DNA of 64,000 nucleotides from Planctomycetota bacterium. Its GTDB lineage: Bacteria > Planctomycetota > Phycisphaerae > Sedimentisphaerales > Anaerohalosphaeraceae. The stretch is from contig VRUI01000008.1 of assembly GCA_019456225.1 (NCBI GenBank), positions 1 through 64,000 of the forward strand, given 5' to 3'. Within the stretch, counting starts at the first letter, position 1. The number at the start of each line of letters is the position of its first letter. The translations under genes and the position numbers were made by a program. Below the pieces are notes generated by a model. That model was not told the DNA's origin. It did no database searches and worked only from the letters and a program-made list of their open reading frames with translations. This document shows positions 50,800-59,894 of the stretch, piece after piece.

Positions 50800-52008
50800 T
50801 TACTGAATTAATTCCTGAAGATTGAAAATCGGCAAAAGCATACCGATCACAACAGTTCCTACAAGCGCCGCCATAACAAAAAGCATAAGCGGTTCAGCAA
50901 GTGAAACTGCCATCTTGAGATTTCTGTCAAGTTCCTTTTCACCGGTCGTCGCCAGCCGCACCAACTCACCGTCAAGCCTGCCGCTCTCTTCTGCGACAGA
51001 GATCATTTCAATTGTAGACCCGCTGAAAAGGTCAGGGCAATCCCGAAGACTTTGCGCAAGAGATATACCCCTGCGAACCTTGCCAATCGCTTCGGTCAAA
51101 GTTTCGGCAAGCGTTTCATTTCCTATCGCCTCACGTGCCACCTTGAGCGCCGAAAGCAGCGGAACACCGGCATGGACAAGAGTACCAAGCATCCTGGCAA
51201 ATCGAACAAAGGCAAACTTTGCCGTAAGCGCACCAAATACCGGCACCTTGAGAAGCAACCGCTCAAATGCCATCCGACCCTGGCGTCTTGAAAGATAGTT
51301 CTTAACAGACAACACAATAAATAATATCACACCAACCAGCAAAAGCCAATACTTCATAACCATCTCGCTGACAGATACGATACCCAGGGTAAGAGGCGGC
51401 AGCGTACCGCCGAACTCGGCGAAGATCGAAGAAAAACGCGGTATGAAATATATAAGCAAAAACAAAAGTATTAGCCCGCCAAGAACCGCAAGTACGACCG
51501 GGTAAACCAGCGCCGCGACAACCTTGCTCTTTAAGTCCTGTTCTCTCGATCTGAAATCGGCGATCTGTTCGAGCACAAGCTCGATAAACCCGCCTGTTTC
51601 ACCGGCACGTATCATCGCGACATACACCGGTGGAAATAACTTTGGCCAGTTAGCCAGCGAATCGGCAAGACTCATTCCGCCGACAACCTGGTCATGTATC
51701 GCCGTCCACTGCCTGCGAGCAGCCGGTTTGGTTGCCTCCCTGCTGATAATACTGAGCGCCTTACTCAATGACACCCCAGCCGAAAGAAGGCTCGAAAGCT
51801 CACGCGTAAACGCTTCGACCTCGCCCTTTGAAACACGTCCTTTAATCGCCTGAGCCTTTTTGCCTGACTGGACCGCTGCAACGATCTCCGACGGGAAAAG
51901 TCCCTTTGCCGAGATGATATCTACCACAGCACCGCGACTGGCGGCGCCGACAGTATCTTCGACAATATTGCCCAGGCTGTCAACTGCTTTGTATCGAAAA
52001 TCAGGCAC
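50800..52008 (-). CDS. gspF: GspF platform protein of T2SS 2
   Basis: About 402 residues from GTG 52008, 4 bp after the gspE stop, giving the normal N-terminus (M)PDFRYKAVDSLGNIVEDTV; a longer frame from 52050 overlaps gspE. Two T2SSF repeats (AFTRELSSLLSAGVSLSKALSII and RFARMLGTLVHAGVPLLSALKV), three membrane helices. Ends ATGGT-type helix LVGTVVIGMLLPIF. Confidence 0.95.
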   Translation of the reverse strand: MPDFRYKAVDSLGNIVEDTVGAASRGAVVDIISAKGLFPSEIVAAVQSGKKAQAIKGRVSKGEVEAFTRELSSLLSAGVSLSKALSIISREATKPAARRQWTAIHDQVVGGMSLADSLANWPKLFPPVYVAMIRAGETGGFIELVLEQIADFRSREQDLKSKVVAALVYPVVLAVLGGLILLFLLIYFIPRFSSIFAEFGGTLPPLTLGIVSVSEMVMKYWLLLVGVILFIVLSVKNYLSRRQGRMAFERLLLKVPVFGALTAKFAFVRFARMLGTLVHAGVPLLSALKVAREAIGNETLAETLTEAIGKVRRGISLAQSLRDCPDLFSGSTIEMISVAEESGRLDGELVRLATTGEKELDRNLKMAVSLAEPLMLFVMAALVGTVVIGMLLPIFNLQELIQ

Positions 52009-52012
52009 CCGT

Positions 52013-53722
52013 TTATTCCTGTCCTTCCACAGCGGCGTTTCTAAAAACAAACTCGTCCTTCGTCACACGAAGTATCTCTTTAAGAGTCGTCTGTCCGCTA
52101 TCTAAATATCGCCAAGCATCCTGCCGTAAACTTTTCATTCCATGTTTCATCGCCTCCTGACGTATGTCACGAGGAGTCGCATTTTTCAAAAGTAATGTCC
52201 GAATATCTTCCGTCACAACCATCAGCTCGAATATCCCCGCCCTGCCGTGATAACCGGTCCCCTGGCACTTCTTACAACCGGTCGCAACATAAAGTTTTTC
52301 CGAAAGTTGATCGCCATAGCGATTCCTCAATGAATCAACTTCATTTTGCGGCATCTGTTTCTTACAATGTTCACACAGCATCCGAATAAGCCGCTGAGCT
52401 ATTACCGCCTCAAGCGACGATGCCACAAGATAAGGCTCTACGCCCATATCCACCAACCGCGTAAGCGCCCCCGGAGCATCGTTTGTATGAAGTGTCGAAA
52501 ATACCAGGTGACCCGTAAGCGATGCCTGCACCGCGATCTCTGCAGTCTCACGGTCGCGTATCTCACCGACCAGCACAACATCCGGATCATGCCTCAAAAT
52601 CGACCGCAAACCCATCGCAAAAGTCAAACCCGTTTTGGTCGATACCTGTATCTGATTGATCCCGTACAACTGATACTCGATAGGATCTTCGATCGTAATA
52701 ATTTTTCTTCCGATATCGTTAATATGCGAAAGGCCCGCATACAGCGTCGTAGTTTTACCGCTTCCGGTAGGCCCGGTTACAAGAATAATACCGTGAGGCC
52801 GCTTTACAACTTCACTGAAAACATAAAGATCGTCCTTAGACATGCCGACCTTTTCCGGGCCAAGCAGCACCGAAGATCTGTCCAGAAGCCTCATAACAAC
52901 CGCCTCACCGTAGAGCATCGGAATAATAGATACACGAATATCTATCTCCCTGCCCGAAAGCATTATCTTGATCCTGCCGTCCTGCGGAACCCGCTTTTCG
53001 GCGATATCAAGATGACTGAGAATTTTTATACGCGAAACAATTGCCGGTTGAAACTGCTTAACTTCAGCAGGAATCGTAGCGGCCTGCATAACACCGTCTA
53101 CCCTGTACCGCACCCTCAGTTCATTCTCAAAAGGCTCAATGTGAACATCTGTCGCCCGCATCTCGACGGCTTCTGCCAATATCTGGTTAACAAAACGGAT
53201 AATCGATGCGCCCTCGGCCGCTTCTGCAAGGTCGACATCTTCCTCCTGGTCCCTTATGAACTGTATACCGCTTTCCAGGGCCTCGTCATACATCGACTGG
53301 ATAGTATCGGCACCAAGCCCGAGTGACCGCCGAATAAACGAAGCAATCTCTGCCCTTGGAGCGACTCCAACCTCAATATCCAGACCGGTCATAACCCGAA
53401 GCTCATCTATACCGGCTTGCTGGAATGGATTGCTTACTACCGCCAGCACACTGCCGTCTTCACGACGGACTGGAACGATCTGCCTTTTGAGCAGTATCTT
53501 CGCGGGCAGAGTCGAAATAAAGTCCGTCTCCAGCGAAACACTCTCGAAATTCACATACGGATACTCGTATTCCGTGCTGACAAAATCAAGAAGAGCTTCT
53601 TCTGAGAGACCGCCGTCGGAAAAGGTATAGGCAGACTTGCCACCCTCAGAGCTGGCTTGGCGTAGCCATTGGACTCCTTTTTGACATAACGCAATATCAG
53701 TTGTATTGTTACTGTCTTGCAT
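52013..53722 (-). CDS. gspE: GspE secretion ATPase, first gene of T2SS operon 2
   Basis: 569 residues. N-terminal N1E/MshEN-type domain (FDFVS-like region, then IVPVRREDGSVLAVVSNPFQQAGIDEL), followed by Walker A GPTGSGKTTT, Asp box TIEDPIEYQLY, Walker B DPDVVLVGEIRDRETA, and His box STLHTNDAPGA. The zinc knuckle (CEHC...CKKC) is present. About half the residues in the core match the T2SS 1 protein, so the two operons are paralogous but old. Confidence 0.96.
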   Translation of the reverse strand: MQDSNNTTDIALCQKGVQWLRQASSEGGKSAYTFSDGGLSEEALLDFVSTEYEYPYVNFESVSLETDFISTLPAKILLKRQIVPVRREDGSVLAVVSNPFQQAGIDELRVMTGLDIEVGVAPRAEIASFIRRSLGLGADTIQSMYDEALESGIQFIRDQEEDVDLAEAAEGASIIRFVNQILAEAVEMRATDVHIEPFENELRVRYRVDGVMQAATIPAEVKQFQPAIVSRIKILSHLDIAEKRVPQDGRIKIMLSGREIDIRVSIIPMLYGEAVVMRLLDRSSVLLGPEKVGMSKDDLYVFSEVVKRPHGIILVTGPTGSGKTTTLYAGLSHINDIGRKIITIEDPIEYQLYGINQIQVSTKTGLTFAMGLRSILRHDPDVVLVGEIRDRETAEIAVQASLTGHLVFSTLHTNDAPGALTRLVDMGVEPYLVASSLEAVIAQRLIRMLCEHCKKQMPQNEVDSLRNRYGDQLSEKLYVATGCKKCQGTGYHGRAGIFELMVVTEDIRTLLLKNATPRDIRQEAMKHGMKSLRQDAWRYLDSGQTTLKEILRVTKDEFVFRNAAVEGQE

Positions 53723-53770
53723 AGATCAAACTAAAAAGGACTATTAAAGACTCTAAATCCCATGTAGTTA

Positions 53771-53803
53771 GGGACATGAAATGAAATTATCGGAACATGT
53801 CCC
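53771..53803. promoter_or_regulatory. 8-bp inverted repeat upstream of T2SS operon 2
   Basis: GGGACATG (53771-53778) and CATGTCCC (53796-53803) are perfect inverted arms separated by 17 bp. They lie about 50 bp before the gspE start, where an operator would be. The right arm also sits in GGAACATGTCCC. No promoter hexamers of good quality were found here. Confidence 0.4.
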
Positions 53804-53915
53804 GCATACAATTAAATCAGGTTGGGCTGCCACGGCTATATCGACGATTTAATGTTACCATTTCACATCAATATAACCAAATAACAGGTCTTTTATTGGG
53901 AAACAGACAAATAAA

Positions 53916-53943
53916 GCGGAATCCGAATTATACCGGATTCCGC
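53916..53943 (-). terminator. terminator after the RG-rich protein gene
   Basis: GCGGAATCCG (53916-53925) pairs perfectly with CGGATTCCGC (53934-53943) around an 8-base loop. Read on the minus strand, it is followed by TTTATTTGTCTGTTT. It ends the transcript of the gene at 53984-54631, about 40 bp after its stop. Confidence 0.8.
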
Positions 53944-53983
53944 ATAAAACCTGATAATTAACCAAATTTTCTTACACAATCAT

Positions 53984-54631
53984 CTAATTCAGGATACCCG
54001 AGGCAACCAGCGTTGCTTCCTGGCGAACTGTCAAAACAGACTTAAGGTCTTTTTGAGCAGCAGCGACTTTCTGCTGAGCTTTTTCTTTGGCTTTTCTCAG
54101 AGCAAGAAGCTTGGCCTTGATTTGCTTGGTACTCGAGCTTTTGTTTTCCAAAACAGTACTTAATGCAGTTGATGCCTTCTGGATCGCGCTTACGGGACGA
54201 TCGCTCTCTCTTCCGGTTCTGCTGCTGCCGCCTCTGCTGCTTCCGCCTCTGGTACTGCCGCCTCTGCTGCTGCCGCCTCTGCCTCTGCCGAACATACCCA
54301 TTATGCCCCTCATGCCGCTAAAGCGGGATTCACGAGAAAGTTCCATGACCTTAGTCAGTTTAGGCTCGATGACCTTCCACTCAGCATCGGAGGCACCAAG
54401 GTTTTCTTTGTACCTGTCCATCATACGCTTTTGGAAATCTGCCATACCTCGCATCATTCCATCTCTTCCAGAGCCTCTTTCAGGACGCCCGGAACCTCTT
54501 TCAGTACGCCCAGGACCTCTTTCCCTTCGAGGAGGATCAGGCTTTTTCTCTTCAGCAGCCATAACTACCGACACAACAAGAGTAAGCACCATCAGCACTA
54601 CCAGCGACGCAACTACAGTTTTTCTTGACAT
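53984..54631 (-). CDS. exported Arg/Gly/Ser-rich protein of unknown function
   Basis: 215 residues. Signal peptide (TVVASLVVLMVLTLVVSVVMAAEE), then a charged repeat region (RRERGPGRTERGSGRPERGSGR, about 35-56), a short helical part (MADFQKRMMDRYKENLGASDAEWKVIEPKLTKVMEL), an RGGSSRGGSTRGGSS tract (about 117-140) and a C-terminal coiled region ending LKSVLTVRQEATLVASGILN. The LTxRQE ending recalls periplasmic Spy/CpxP-like proteins, but the family is not established. It has its own terminator and is separate from the T2SS operon. Confidence 0.65.
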   Translation of the reverse strand: MSRKTVVASLVVLMVLTLVVSVVMAAEEKKPDPPRRERGPGRTERGSGRPERGSGRDGMMRGMADFQKRMMDRYKENLGASDAEWKVIEPKLTKVMELSRESRFSGMRGIMGMFGRGRGGSSRGGSTRGGSSRGGSSRTGRESDRPVSAIQKASTALSTVLENKSSSTKQIKAKLLALRKAKEKAQQKVAAAQKDLKSVLTVRQEATLVASGILN

Positions 54632-55347
54632 TTCTTTCTCCTTAATAAAAAAATTAACCTTAACTGACCCTTATTTTTGGGTCCCATATAGCTTATATTG
54701 AGTTAGGATACACTTCCTGAATTATTAGTACAGCAAAACCATAAAAAGTTACACATATTTTTTAAAAATAAGTAATTCTGGCCAAGTGTAAATTATTGTG
54801 TAAACGGACGATGTCCCAACCGTAGTTGGAGGTTTTGCTGGCTGCTCCGTTTTTGGCAGTCTTTGGAATTAGATACTCCCTATAGCTGCCCGCCTACCAC
54901 GCGGCGGTTCTAAGAGGCCACGACGTAGACAAACCAAGGAATCTGGCAAAAAGTGTAACTGTTGAATAGAAAAACCCGAGCAAATTCCGCAAATTTTCTA
55001 TAGCGTACTCTTCGAAAAATTTCACTTTTGTTTCACTATTTTTTCACCTGTTTTCGTTTTGCGAAATTTTCATTGTCTGTAATAGCCTCTTATTTCGGCG
55101 TTTTGAGCCTTTAAAGAAGGTTTTTTTGCCTCACCTTAGACAGTTGATATAGTGGGCCTATTTCACTATACAATCTTGAAATTTCGTAAGGAAAAACCTT
55201 GTCTGTAGTCTTCGAGAAGGTGCTTGATACATCGATCTGTTTTCTAACCCACCGACAGGTCGGCGGGCTAATTGGTGGTAATTGACGGCGGTTCTATTTT
55301 ACCTATACCCCCAGAAACGACCCCGCGGATCGTATCGTTGCCCTATG
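54632..55347. other. gene-free region with duplicated fragments
   Basis: 716 bp between the RG-rich gene and the DUF362 gene. It contains the repeat at 54806-54832 (inverted partner of 42432-42460), the glmS 3' remnant (54884-54996), a tail to about 55195 with short blocks shared with the DNA after glmS (such as CCTATTTCAC), a TATAGTG/CACTATA inverted pair near 55148-55170, and a patch at 55253-55273 shared with 41582-41602. No protein gene is seen. Confidence 0.6.
54884..54996 (+). pseudogene. 3' remnant of a second glmS
   Basis: Positions 54892-54996 match 40868-40972 at 98 of 105 bases without gaps, a constant offset of 14,024. The match covers the last 25 codons (AYHAAVLRGHDVDKPRNLAKSVTVE), the stop (54967-54969) and 27 bases after it. 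All five differences inside the codons are third-position and silent, which indicates that this copy diverged while it was still part of a working glmS. Confidence 0.88.
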
Positions 55348-56574
55348 TTATTGTTTCACGTTCCTGAAATACTCATTTAGTATCTCACTGGATACCGGCG
55401 GGCATCCGGGAACGAATGGCCTGTTTTTTCTGTGTTTGGCTGTGCAGTTGCCTACGCATAAGGTACCTTCCGGCAGCTCGGCATGGCCTTTGCCGATGGC
55501 GATGACTATGTCTTTATCGTCTGTCCGCTCGTCAAGCAGCTGCTCTCCATGCTGCTTTAGGAACATCAGCAATGTCGACTGGCACGCGCTGCATGATTGC
55601 TTATCCAGAATAGTAAAGCCTGGAAATTCGAGCGATAGTGCCGTCGGCGAAAGCTCAAAGGGGCTTCGTACATCTTGCCAGTTTGCCGGAGATACATTTA
55701 TCTTGTCAAGATCGATCACCCCATATCCTCTATCGGCTGCCATCTTCAAATGCGGAATGTCACCGGCGGATATTCCCATTATTTCACATGCGATCGAATC
55801 GGCGGCAAAAGCATCGACGCCGACAACGACCACGCCCAGGGGTTTAGGTGTGCCGGCACCGGGGCCAAGCCCTTCCATCCCGATAGTACCGTCGATAATT
55901 GACAGATGAGGGCGCAGGACCGAGGTCATATCGGCAATGGCAATGTCCAGAGGTTTTTCGTCGATACCGTCAATTTGCGGCAGCATATGAAGATCGACTT
56001 TCGAACGGCGCCACAAGCAGCCCTTCATATTCTTGACCGACAGTGTCACCCCGGTGTGCATGTGCGTCTTCATAACCGGAATCGAAACGACAATATCGTA
56101 CTCGGTGACCTCTCTGCATAGCTTAAGCGATTTTATGGCAACGCCTTCAGGAACCTCAACGGGCACAAACGGCCGTACATCCATATCGATCAAGAGGCAA
56201 TTACGCTGTCTTGCGACATCTGCGATCCCAGTGCTTTCAAACGCCTCCAACGCCTTAACGCCGGTAATCGGGCTTTCGCCAATGGCAACGTCGGCGCCGG
56301 CTTCTCTGAAGGCGTCGATCGCGGCGGCTACGACATGCGGATGCGTAGTCGCACCCGTTTCGGCCGCGGCGTCTCGCCCGGCATTGGGCTTTAGCAGAAC
56401 ACGCTTACCTTTTGCCGGTGACAGGTCGATATTTGACAGGGCCTTACGCGTATTATCATAGCCCACCATCGCACCACCGGCCGATGCCCAGAAAACCGAC
56501 GGGTTAGCTGCATTAAGCGCAAAAGGTGATGAACAAATCGCATTTTCTGTGTTAATATTTGCATCATTTTTCAT
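55348..56574 (-). CDS. DUF362-domain protein
   Basis: 408 residues. RVLLKPNAG, THPHVVAAAIDAFREAGADVAIGESP, YDIVVSIPVMKTHMHTGVTLSVKNMKG and FAADSIACEIMGI are the DUF362 signatures. There is no ferredoxin-type 2x[4Fe-4S] domain, but the C-terminal 100 residues have CSACQ, CVGNCTAKH and PGCPP, cysteines that could bind a metal cluster. No signal peptide. The biochemical role of DUF362 is unsettled. It is flanked by gene-free DNA on both sides. Confidence 0.85.
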   Translation of the reverse strand: MKNDANINTENAICSSPFALNAANPSVFWASAGGAMVGYDNTRKALSNIDLSPAKGKRVLLKPNAGRDAAAETGATTHPHVVAAAIDAFREAGADVAIGESPITGVKALEAFESTGIADVARQRNCLLIDMDVRPFVPVEVPEGVAIKSLKLCREVTEYDIVVSIPVMKTHMHTGVTLSVKNMKGCLWRRSKVDLHMLPQIDGIDEKPLDIAIADMTSVLRPHLSIIDGTIGMEGLGPGAGTPKPLGVVVVGVDAFAADSIACEIMGISAGDIPHLKMAADRGYGVIDLDKINVSPANWQDVRSPFELSPTALSLEFPGFTILDKQSCSACQSTLLMFLKQHGEQLLDERTDDKDIVIAIGKGHAELPEGTLCVGNCTAKHRKNRPFVPGCPPVSSEILNEYFRNVKQ

Positions 56575-56878
56575 ATATACTTCTATCCTGGATTTGCCGT
56601 ATAACGTTTACAAAATATAATTCAGTCCTTTCGATGCTAATATTTTACCAAATTAATCCTGAACTATCAAGGCTTCTCTTTTAATGGGGAAATCCGGGTT
56701 TAATTATGTTTTTTTTCGCAGATTGTCCTTAGGTTATTTCTCAGGCCAACTAAAATACCCCTGGGGTCTTTGTTTTCATGGGGTCTTTGTTTTCATGGGG
56801 TCTTTGTTTTCATTGATGTATGCTGGAAGCCTACACTACAAAGATGGGCAAGATACCGGCGGTACGAGGTGATGGGGT
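56575..56878. other. intergenic region with a 17-bp triplicate
   Basis: No gene apart from chance frames. It holds the tandem repeat at 56763-56813. Confidence 0.6.
56763..56813. repeat. three exact copies of a 17-bp unit
   Basis: GGGGTCTTTGTTTTCAT is repeated three times without change at 56763-56779, 56780-56796 and 56797-56813, about 65 bp beyond the stop of the ACT-domain gene. Confidence 0.9.
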
Positions 56879-57334
56879 TTATTTTTTTCTGGCGGCTGAT
56901 CGCTTTACTATTTTCTTTGCTGACTTATTTGTTGTCTTGGTGTTTCCCTTTAGTATCTTGATGGCTTTTTTTACATCGGCTACTTTCAGGATTCCTGTGG
57001 TTCTTCCGCCCCTTGCCCCTGCTGTGCAGTATGCATACGAAACATTAATATGGGCGTCTGCGAGTTTGCGGGCTACGTCGGCGAAGGCACCGACCTTGTT
57101 GGGCAGATTAACGCAGAGAACTTCTGTCTCATTGAACGTAACATTCTCGGCAGCAAGCAACTTTCGTACCTTTTCTCGGGATCCGCAAACAATACGCAAA
57201 ACCCCATGTTCAACCGAATCCATCACCGTAAGAGCAATAATATTGAGTTTTGCCCGTCCAAACTCATCAAGCAAATTGCCAAGCACTCCGGGTTTATTAA
57301 TCATAAAAATCGAAAATTGTGTCTCAATATGCAT
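56879..57334 (-). CDS. tandem ACT-domain protein with basic tail
   Basis: About 151 residues from ATG 57334, which has AAAGG nine bases upstream. Two ACT domains: FSIFMINKPGVLGNLLDEFGRAKLNIIALTV (about 5-65) and EVLCVNLPNKVGAFADVARKLADAHINVSYAYCT (about 70-125). ACT domains bind amino acids and related ligands, so this stand-alone protein is likely a regulator; the target is unknown. The last 25 residues are Lys/Arg-rich (KSAKKIVKRSAARKK) and may bind nucleic acid or be disordered. It lies 30 bp after the STAS gene. Confidence 0.85.
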   Translation of the reverse strand: MHIETQFSIFMINKPGVLGNLLDEFGRAKLNIIALTVMDSVEHGVLRIVCGSREKVRKLLAAENVTFNETEVLCVNLPNKVGAFADVARKLADAHINVSYAYCTAGARGGRTTGILKVADVKKAIKILKGNTKTTNKSAKKIVKRSAARKK

Positions 57335-57364
57335 CTGCAAATACCTTTCAATAAAAAAACTCTT

Positions 57365-57730
57365 TTACGCTTTACGCCCCAAAGCCTCAACTGCCGACTT
57401 ATTATCAGGATAAAAATCAAACAAGCTGTCAAGATTTGTGATCTTAAAAACCCTTCCAAGCTCCGGGTTGATACCGGATATAACCACACACCCGCCATAT
57501 TCCTTAAGCTTCTTCCACATCTCTACGAGTAAACCAAGGACCTGCGAAGAAAAAAACTTCAGCCCTGAAAAATCAACTACAACCTTCTCAGGGCGATTAT
57601 CGGCAACATACCCCCTCAAAGCCTTAGCCATCGCCTCAACATCGCCAACAGCAGACAACGAAGGGATAAGAAAAGAAACAAAAGAAATATCTCCTTCAAC
57701 AGTAATATCAATAATTTTCAAATTTTCCAT
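57365..57730 (-). CDS. STAS-domain protein (anti-sigma factor antagonist type)
   Basis: 121 residues, one STAS domain. KVVVDFSGLKFFSSQVLGLLVEMWKKL holds the helix where SpoIIAA-like proteins are phosphorylated; the serines of FFSSQVL are the candidate sites (SpoIIAA has DSSG). Such proteins bind anti-sigma kinases and release sigma factors; no kinase gene is adjacent. Probably co-transcribed with the ACT gene. Confidence 0.88.
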   Translation of the reverse strand: MENLKIIDITVEGDISFVSFLIPSLSAVGDVEAMAKALRGYVADNRPEKVVVDFSGLKFFSSQVLGLLVEMWKKLKEYGGCVVISGINPELGRVFKITNLDSLFDFYPDNKSAVEALGRKA

Positions 57731-57814
57731 AAATTATATAGCCTCTGCAAAACAGTGTGCCCGCGGCCCACCCTATGGTTTTGGGTACCCACAAGGGGTG
57801 CCCCTACGGTTTTA
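57731..57814. repeat. interspersed palindromic element
   Basis: The spacer between oppF and the STAS gene contains GGGTACCC-ACAA-GGGGTGCCCC, an imperfect hairpin of the same general type as those at 3727-3767 and 5313-5360. Confidence 0.4.
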
Positions 57815-58810
57815 TCACGTATTCCATTCCTTGCATTTCCAGCATGCGACAATATGTTCTACTCCATCGCCCTGCTGCTTTAGTTCCTGCATTTCCACAC
57901 TGCACCGCTGCTCGGCCATCGGGCATCTCGGATGGAACGGACAGCCGCTCGGCGGATTAGACGGGCTAGGCACCTCACCGCCAAGAACGATCCGCTGCTG
58001 TCTGCGATGCGGGTCGGGCATAGGGATAGCGCTCATCAGGGCCCGAGTATACGGGTGCAGCGGATTTTTGTAAAGCTCCCTGCTGGAGGTATACTCTACG
58101 ATCTTGCCGAGATACATCACGGCCACATAATCGCTGATATGCTCGACGACAGCGAGGTCATGAGCGATAAACAAATACGTCAGAGACATCTCGTCCTGCA
58201 AATCCTGCAGCAGGTTTATGATCTGCGACTGAATAGAGACATCCAGCGCACTGACCGCTTCATCGCAGACAATAAACTTCGGATCCAAAGCAAGCGCCCT
58301 TGCGATACCGATCCGCTGCCGCTGGCCGCCGGAAAATTCATGCGGATACCTGCTCGAATGGTGCGGCGAAAGCCCGACACGTTCAAGCAGTTCGGCAACC
58401 TTTTTTCGCCTCTGACGCCCCGTCGCCATCTTATGGGCAGTAAGCGACTCGCCGACAATATTGGCTACGGTCATCCGCGGGTTCAGCGAGCTGTAAGGGT
58501 CCTGAAATATCAACTGCATATCGCAACGCAGTTTTCGCATTTCCTTAGACGGCAAACCAAAAACGTCAGAGCCATCGAAAGTAACCTTGCCATCTGTAGC
58601 ATTGATCAGTCGCAGGATCGTCCGCCCGACCGTAGTCTTACCGCATCCGCTCTCACCGACAAGCCCAAGCGTCTTACCCGCCTGGATCTTAAAACTGACT
58701 CCGTCAACGGCCTTGACATGGCCGACAACCCGGCTAAACAAACCACGTTTGATCGGAAAGTACGTCTTAAGCCCTTTGACGTCAACCAGATATTTCTTTG
58801 TGCTTTCCAT
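57815..58810 (-). CDS. oppF: oligopeptide ABC transporter ATP-binding protein OppF
   Basis: About 331 residues from ATG 58810 ([19 protein letters not shown]); in-frame starts further upstream would extend deep into oppD and add no conserved sequence. Walker [14 protein letters not shown]-loop [14 protein letters not shown], signature [16 protein letters not shown], Walker [15 protein letters not shown], and the OppD/F C-terminal cysteine region ([14 protein letters not shown]) that often holds an iron-sulfur site. It pairs with OppD to drive peptide uptake at the inner membrane. Last gene of the opp operon, overlapping oppD by about 29 bp. Confidence 0.94.
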   Translation of the reverse strand: MESTKKYLVDVKGLKTYFPIKRGLFSRVVGHVKAVDGVSFKIQAGKTLGLVGESGCGKTTVGRTILRLINATDGKVTFDGSDVFGLPSKEMRKLRCDMQLIFQDPYSSLNPRMTVANIVGESLTAHKMATGRQRRKKVAELLERVGLSPHHSSRYPHEFSGGQRQRIGIARALALDPKFIVCDEAVSALDVSIQSQIINLLQDLQDEMSLTYLFIAHDLAVVEHISDYVAVMYLGKIVEYTSSRELYKNPLHPYTRALMSAIPMPDPHRRQQRIVLGGEVPSPSNPPSGCPFHPRCPMAEQRCSVEMQELKQQGDGVEHIVACWKCKEWNT

Positions 58811-59831
58811 ATTTCGTTTCATATAACTCAAATTCTTCTTTTGTCTCGTAACCGGGGGTATACCAGCATGCCGAACAACGACCGGGCTTAACCTCCCTAA
58901 GCTCAGGTTCAACGGTCATACACCGCGGTTCATCACTGCCAATAGGACACCTCGGATGAAACTTGCACCCGTCAGGAAACGCCAGCGGGTCCGGCACAGT
59001 GCCGCCGATCACCTCAAGTCGCTCCTGAACAGAACCAACCCTAGGCAGCGACCGCAAAAGCCCCTGCGTATAAGGATGCAGCGGGTCATCGAATATACCG
59101 GCAACATCGCCGGTCTCAACGATCCGCGACGCGTACATCACGACGACATCGTCTGCGTTTTCGGCAACGACGCCAAGGTCGTGCGTAATAAGCACAACGC
59201 TCATGTTATTTTTCTTTTGAAGGTCGCGGAGAAGCTCGAGTATCTGTGCCTGGATCGTAACGTCAAGAGCCGTCGTCGGCTCATCGGCGATTATCAGCGA
59301 AGGATCGCAGCTTAGCGACATAGCGATAATAACCCGCTGCCGCATCCCGCCGCTCATCTGATGGGGATACTCCATCACACGCTGTTCGGGGTCGGCGATA
59401 CCCACCTGCTTTAGCATCTCGACAGCATGACTCCACGCAGCAGGCCCCTTCTTATCCTGATGCTGCTCGATAGCCTCGACGATCTGATCGCCGACCGTAT
59501 AAACCGGGTTAAGGCTCGTCATAGGTTCCTGAAAGATCATCGCGATCTCATTGCCGCGGATCGACTGCATATATTTCTCGTCAGCGGTTACGAGATCGGT
59601 TCCGCGAAACAATATCTCACCGCCGGCGATCTTGCCGGGCGGATCGGGTATCAAACGCAGCACAGAGAGCGCGGTAACACTCTTGCCGCAGCCGCTCTCA
59701 CCGACAACGGCCAGCGTCTTGCCGGCGCAAACGTCATAGCTAACGCCGTTAACGGCCCGCACAAGCCCTTCATCAGTATGAAAAGTAACCGACAAATCTC
59801 TTATGCTAAGTAGTACGTCATTATCATTCAT
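58782..59831 (-). CDS. oppD: oligopeptide ABC transporter ATP-binding protein OppD
   Basis: About 349 residues from ATG 59831, which has GGCGGAG ten bases upstream. Walker [15 protein letters not shown]-loop [20 protein letters not shown], signature [16 protein letters not shown], Walker [17 protein letters not shown], and the C-terminal region [16 protein letters not shown]. Energises the OppBC channel together with OppF. Confidence 0.95.
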   Translation of the reverse strand: MNDNDVLLSIRDLSVTFHTDEGLVRAVNGVSYDVCAGKTLAVVGESGCGKSVTALSVLRLIPDPPGKIAGGEILFRGTDLVTADEKYMQSIRGNEIAMIFQEPMTSLNPVYTVGDQIVEAIEQHQDKKGPAAWSHAVEMLKQVGIADPEQRVMEYPHQMSGGMRQRVIIAMSLSCDPSLIIADEPTTALDVTIQAQILELLRDLQKKNNMSVVLITHDLGVVAENADDVVVMYASRIVETGDVAGIFDDPLHPYTQGLLRSLPRVGSVQERLEVIGGTVPDPLAFPDGCKFHPRCPIGSDEPRCMTVEPELREVKPGRCSACWYTPGYETKEEFELYETKYGKHKEISG

Positions 59832-59894
59832 TAAAATAGTCTCCGCCAAAGGCGGTTTCCTTCATTAGACATTATACAATAATCATTATACATT

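Noticed and set aside
40868-54996. Tn7-like insertion at the glmS 3' end
   Set aside because: No transposase genes, no Tn7-like ends, and the duplication is over 100 bp instead of 5 bp.
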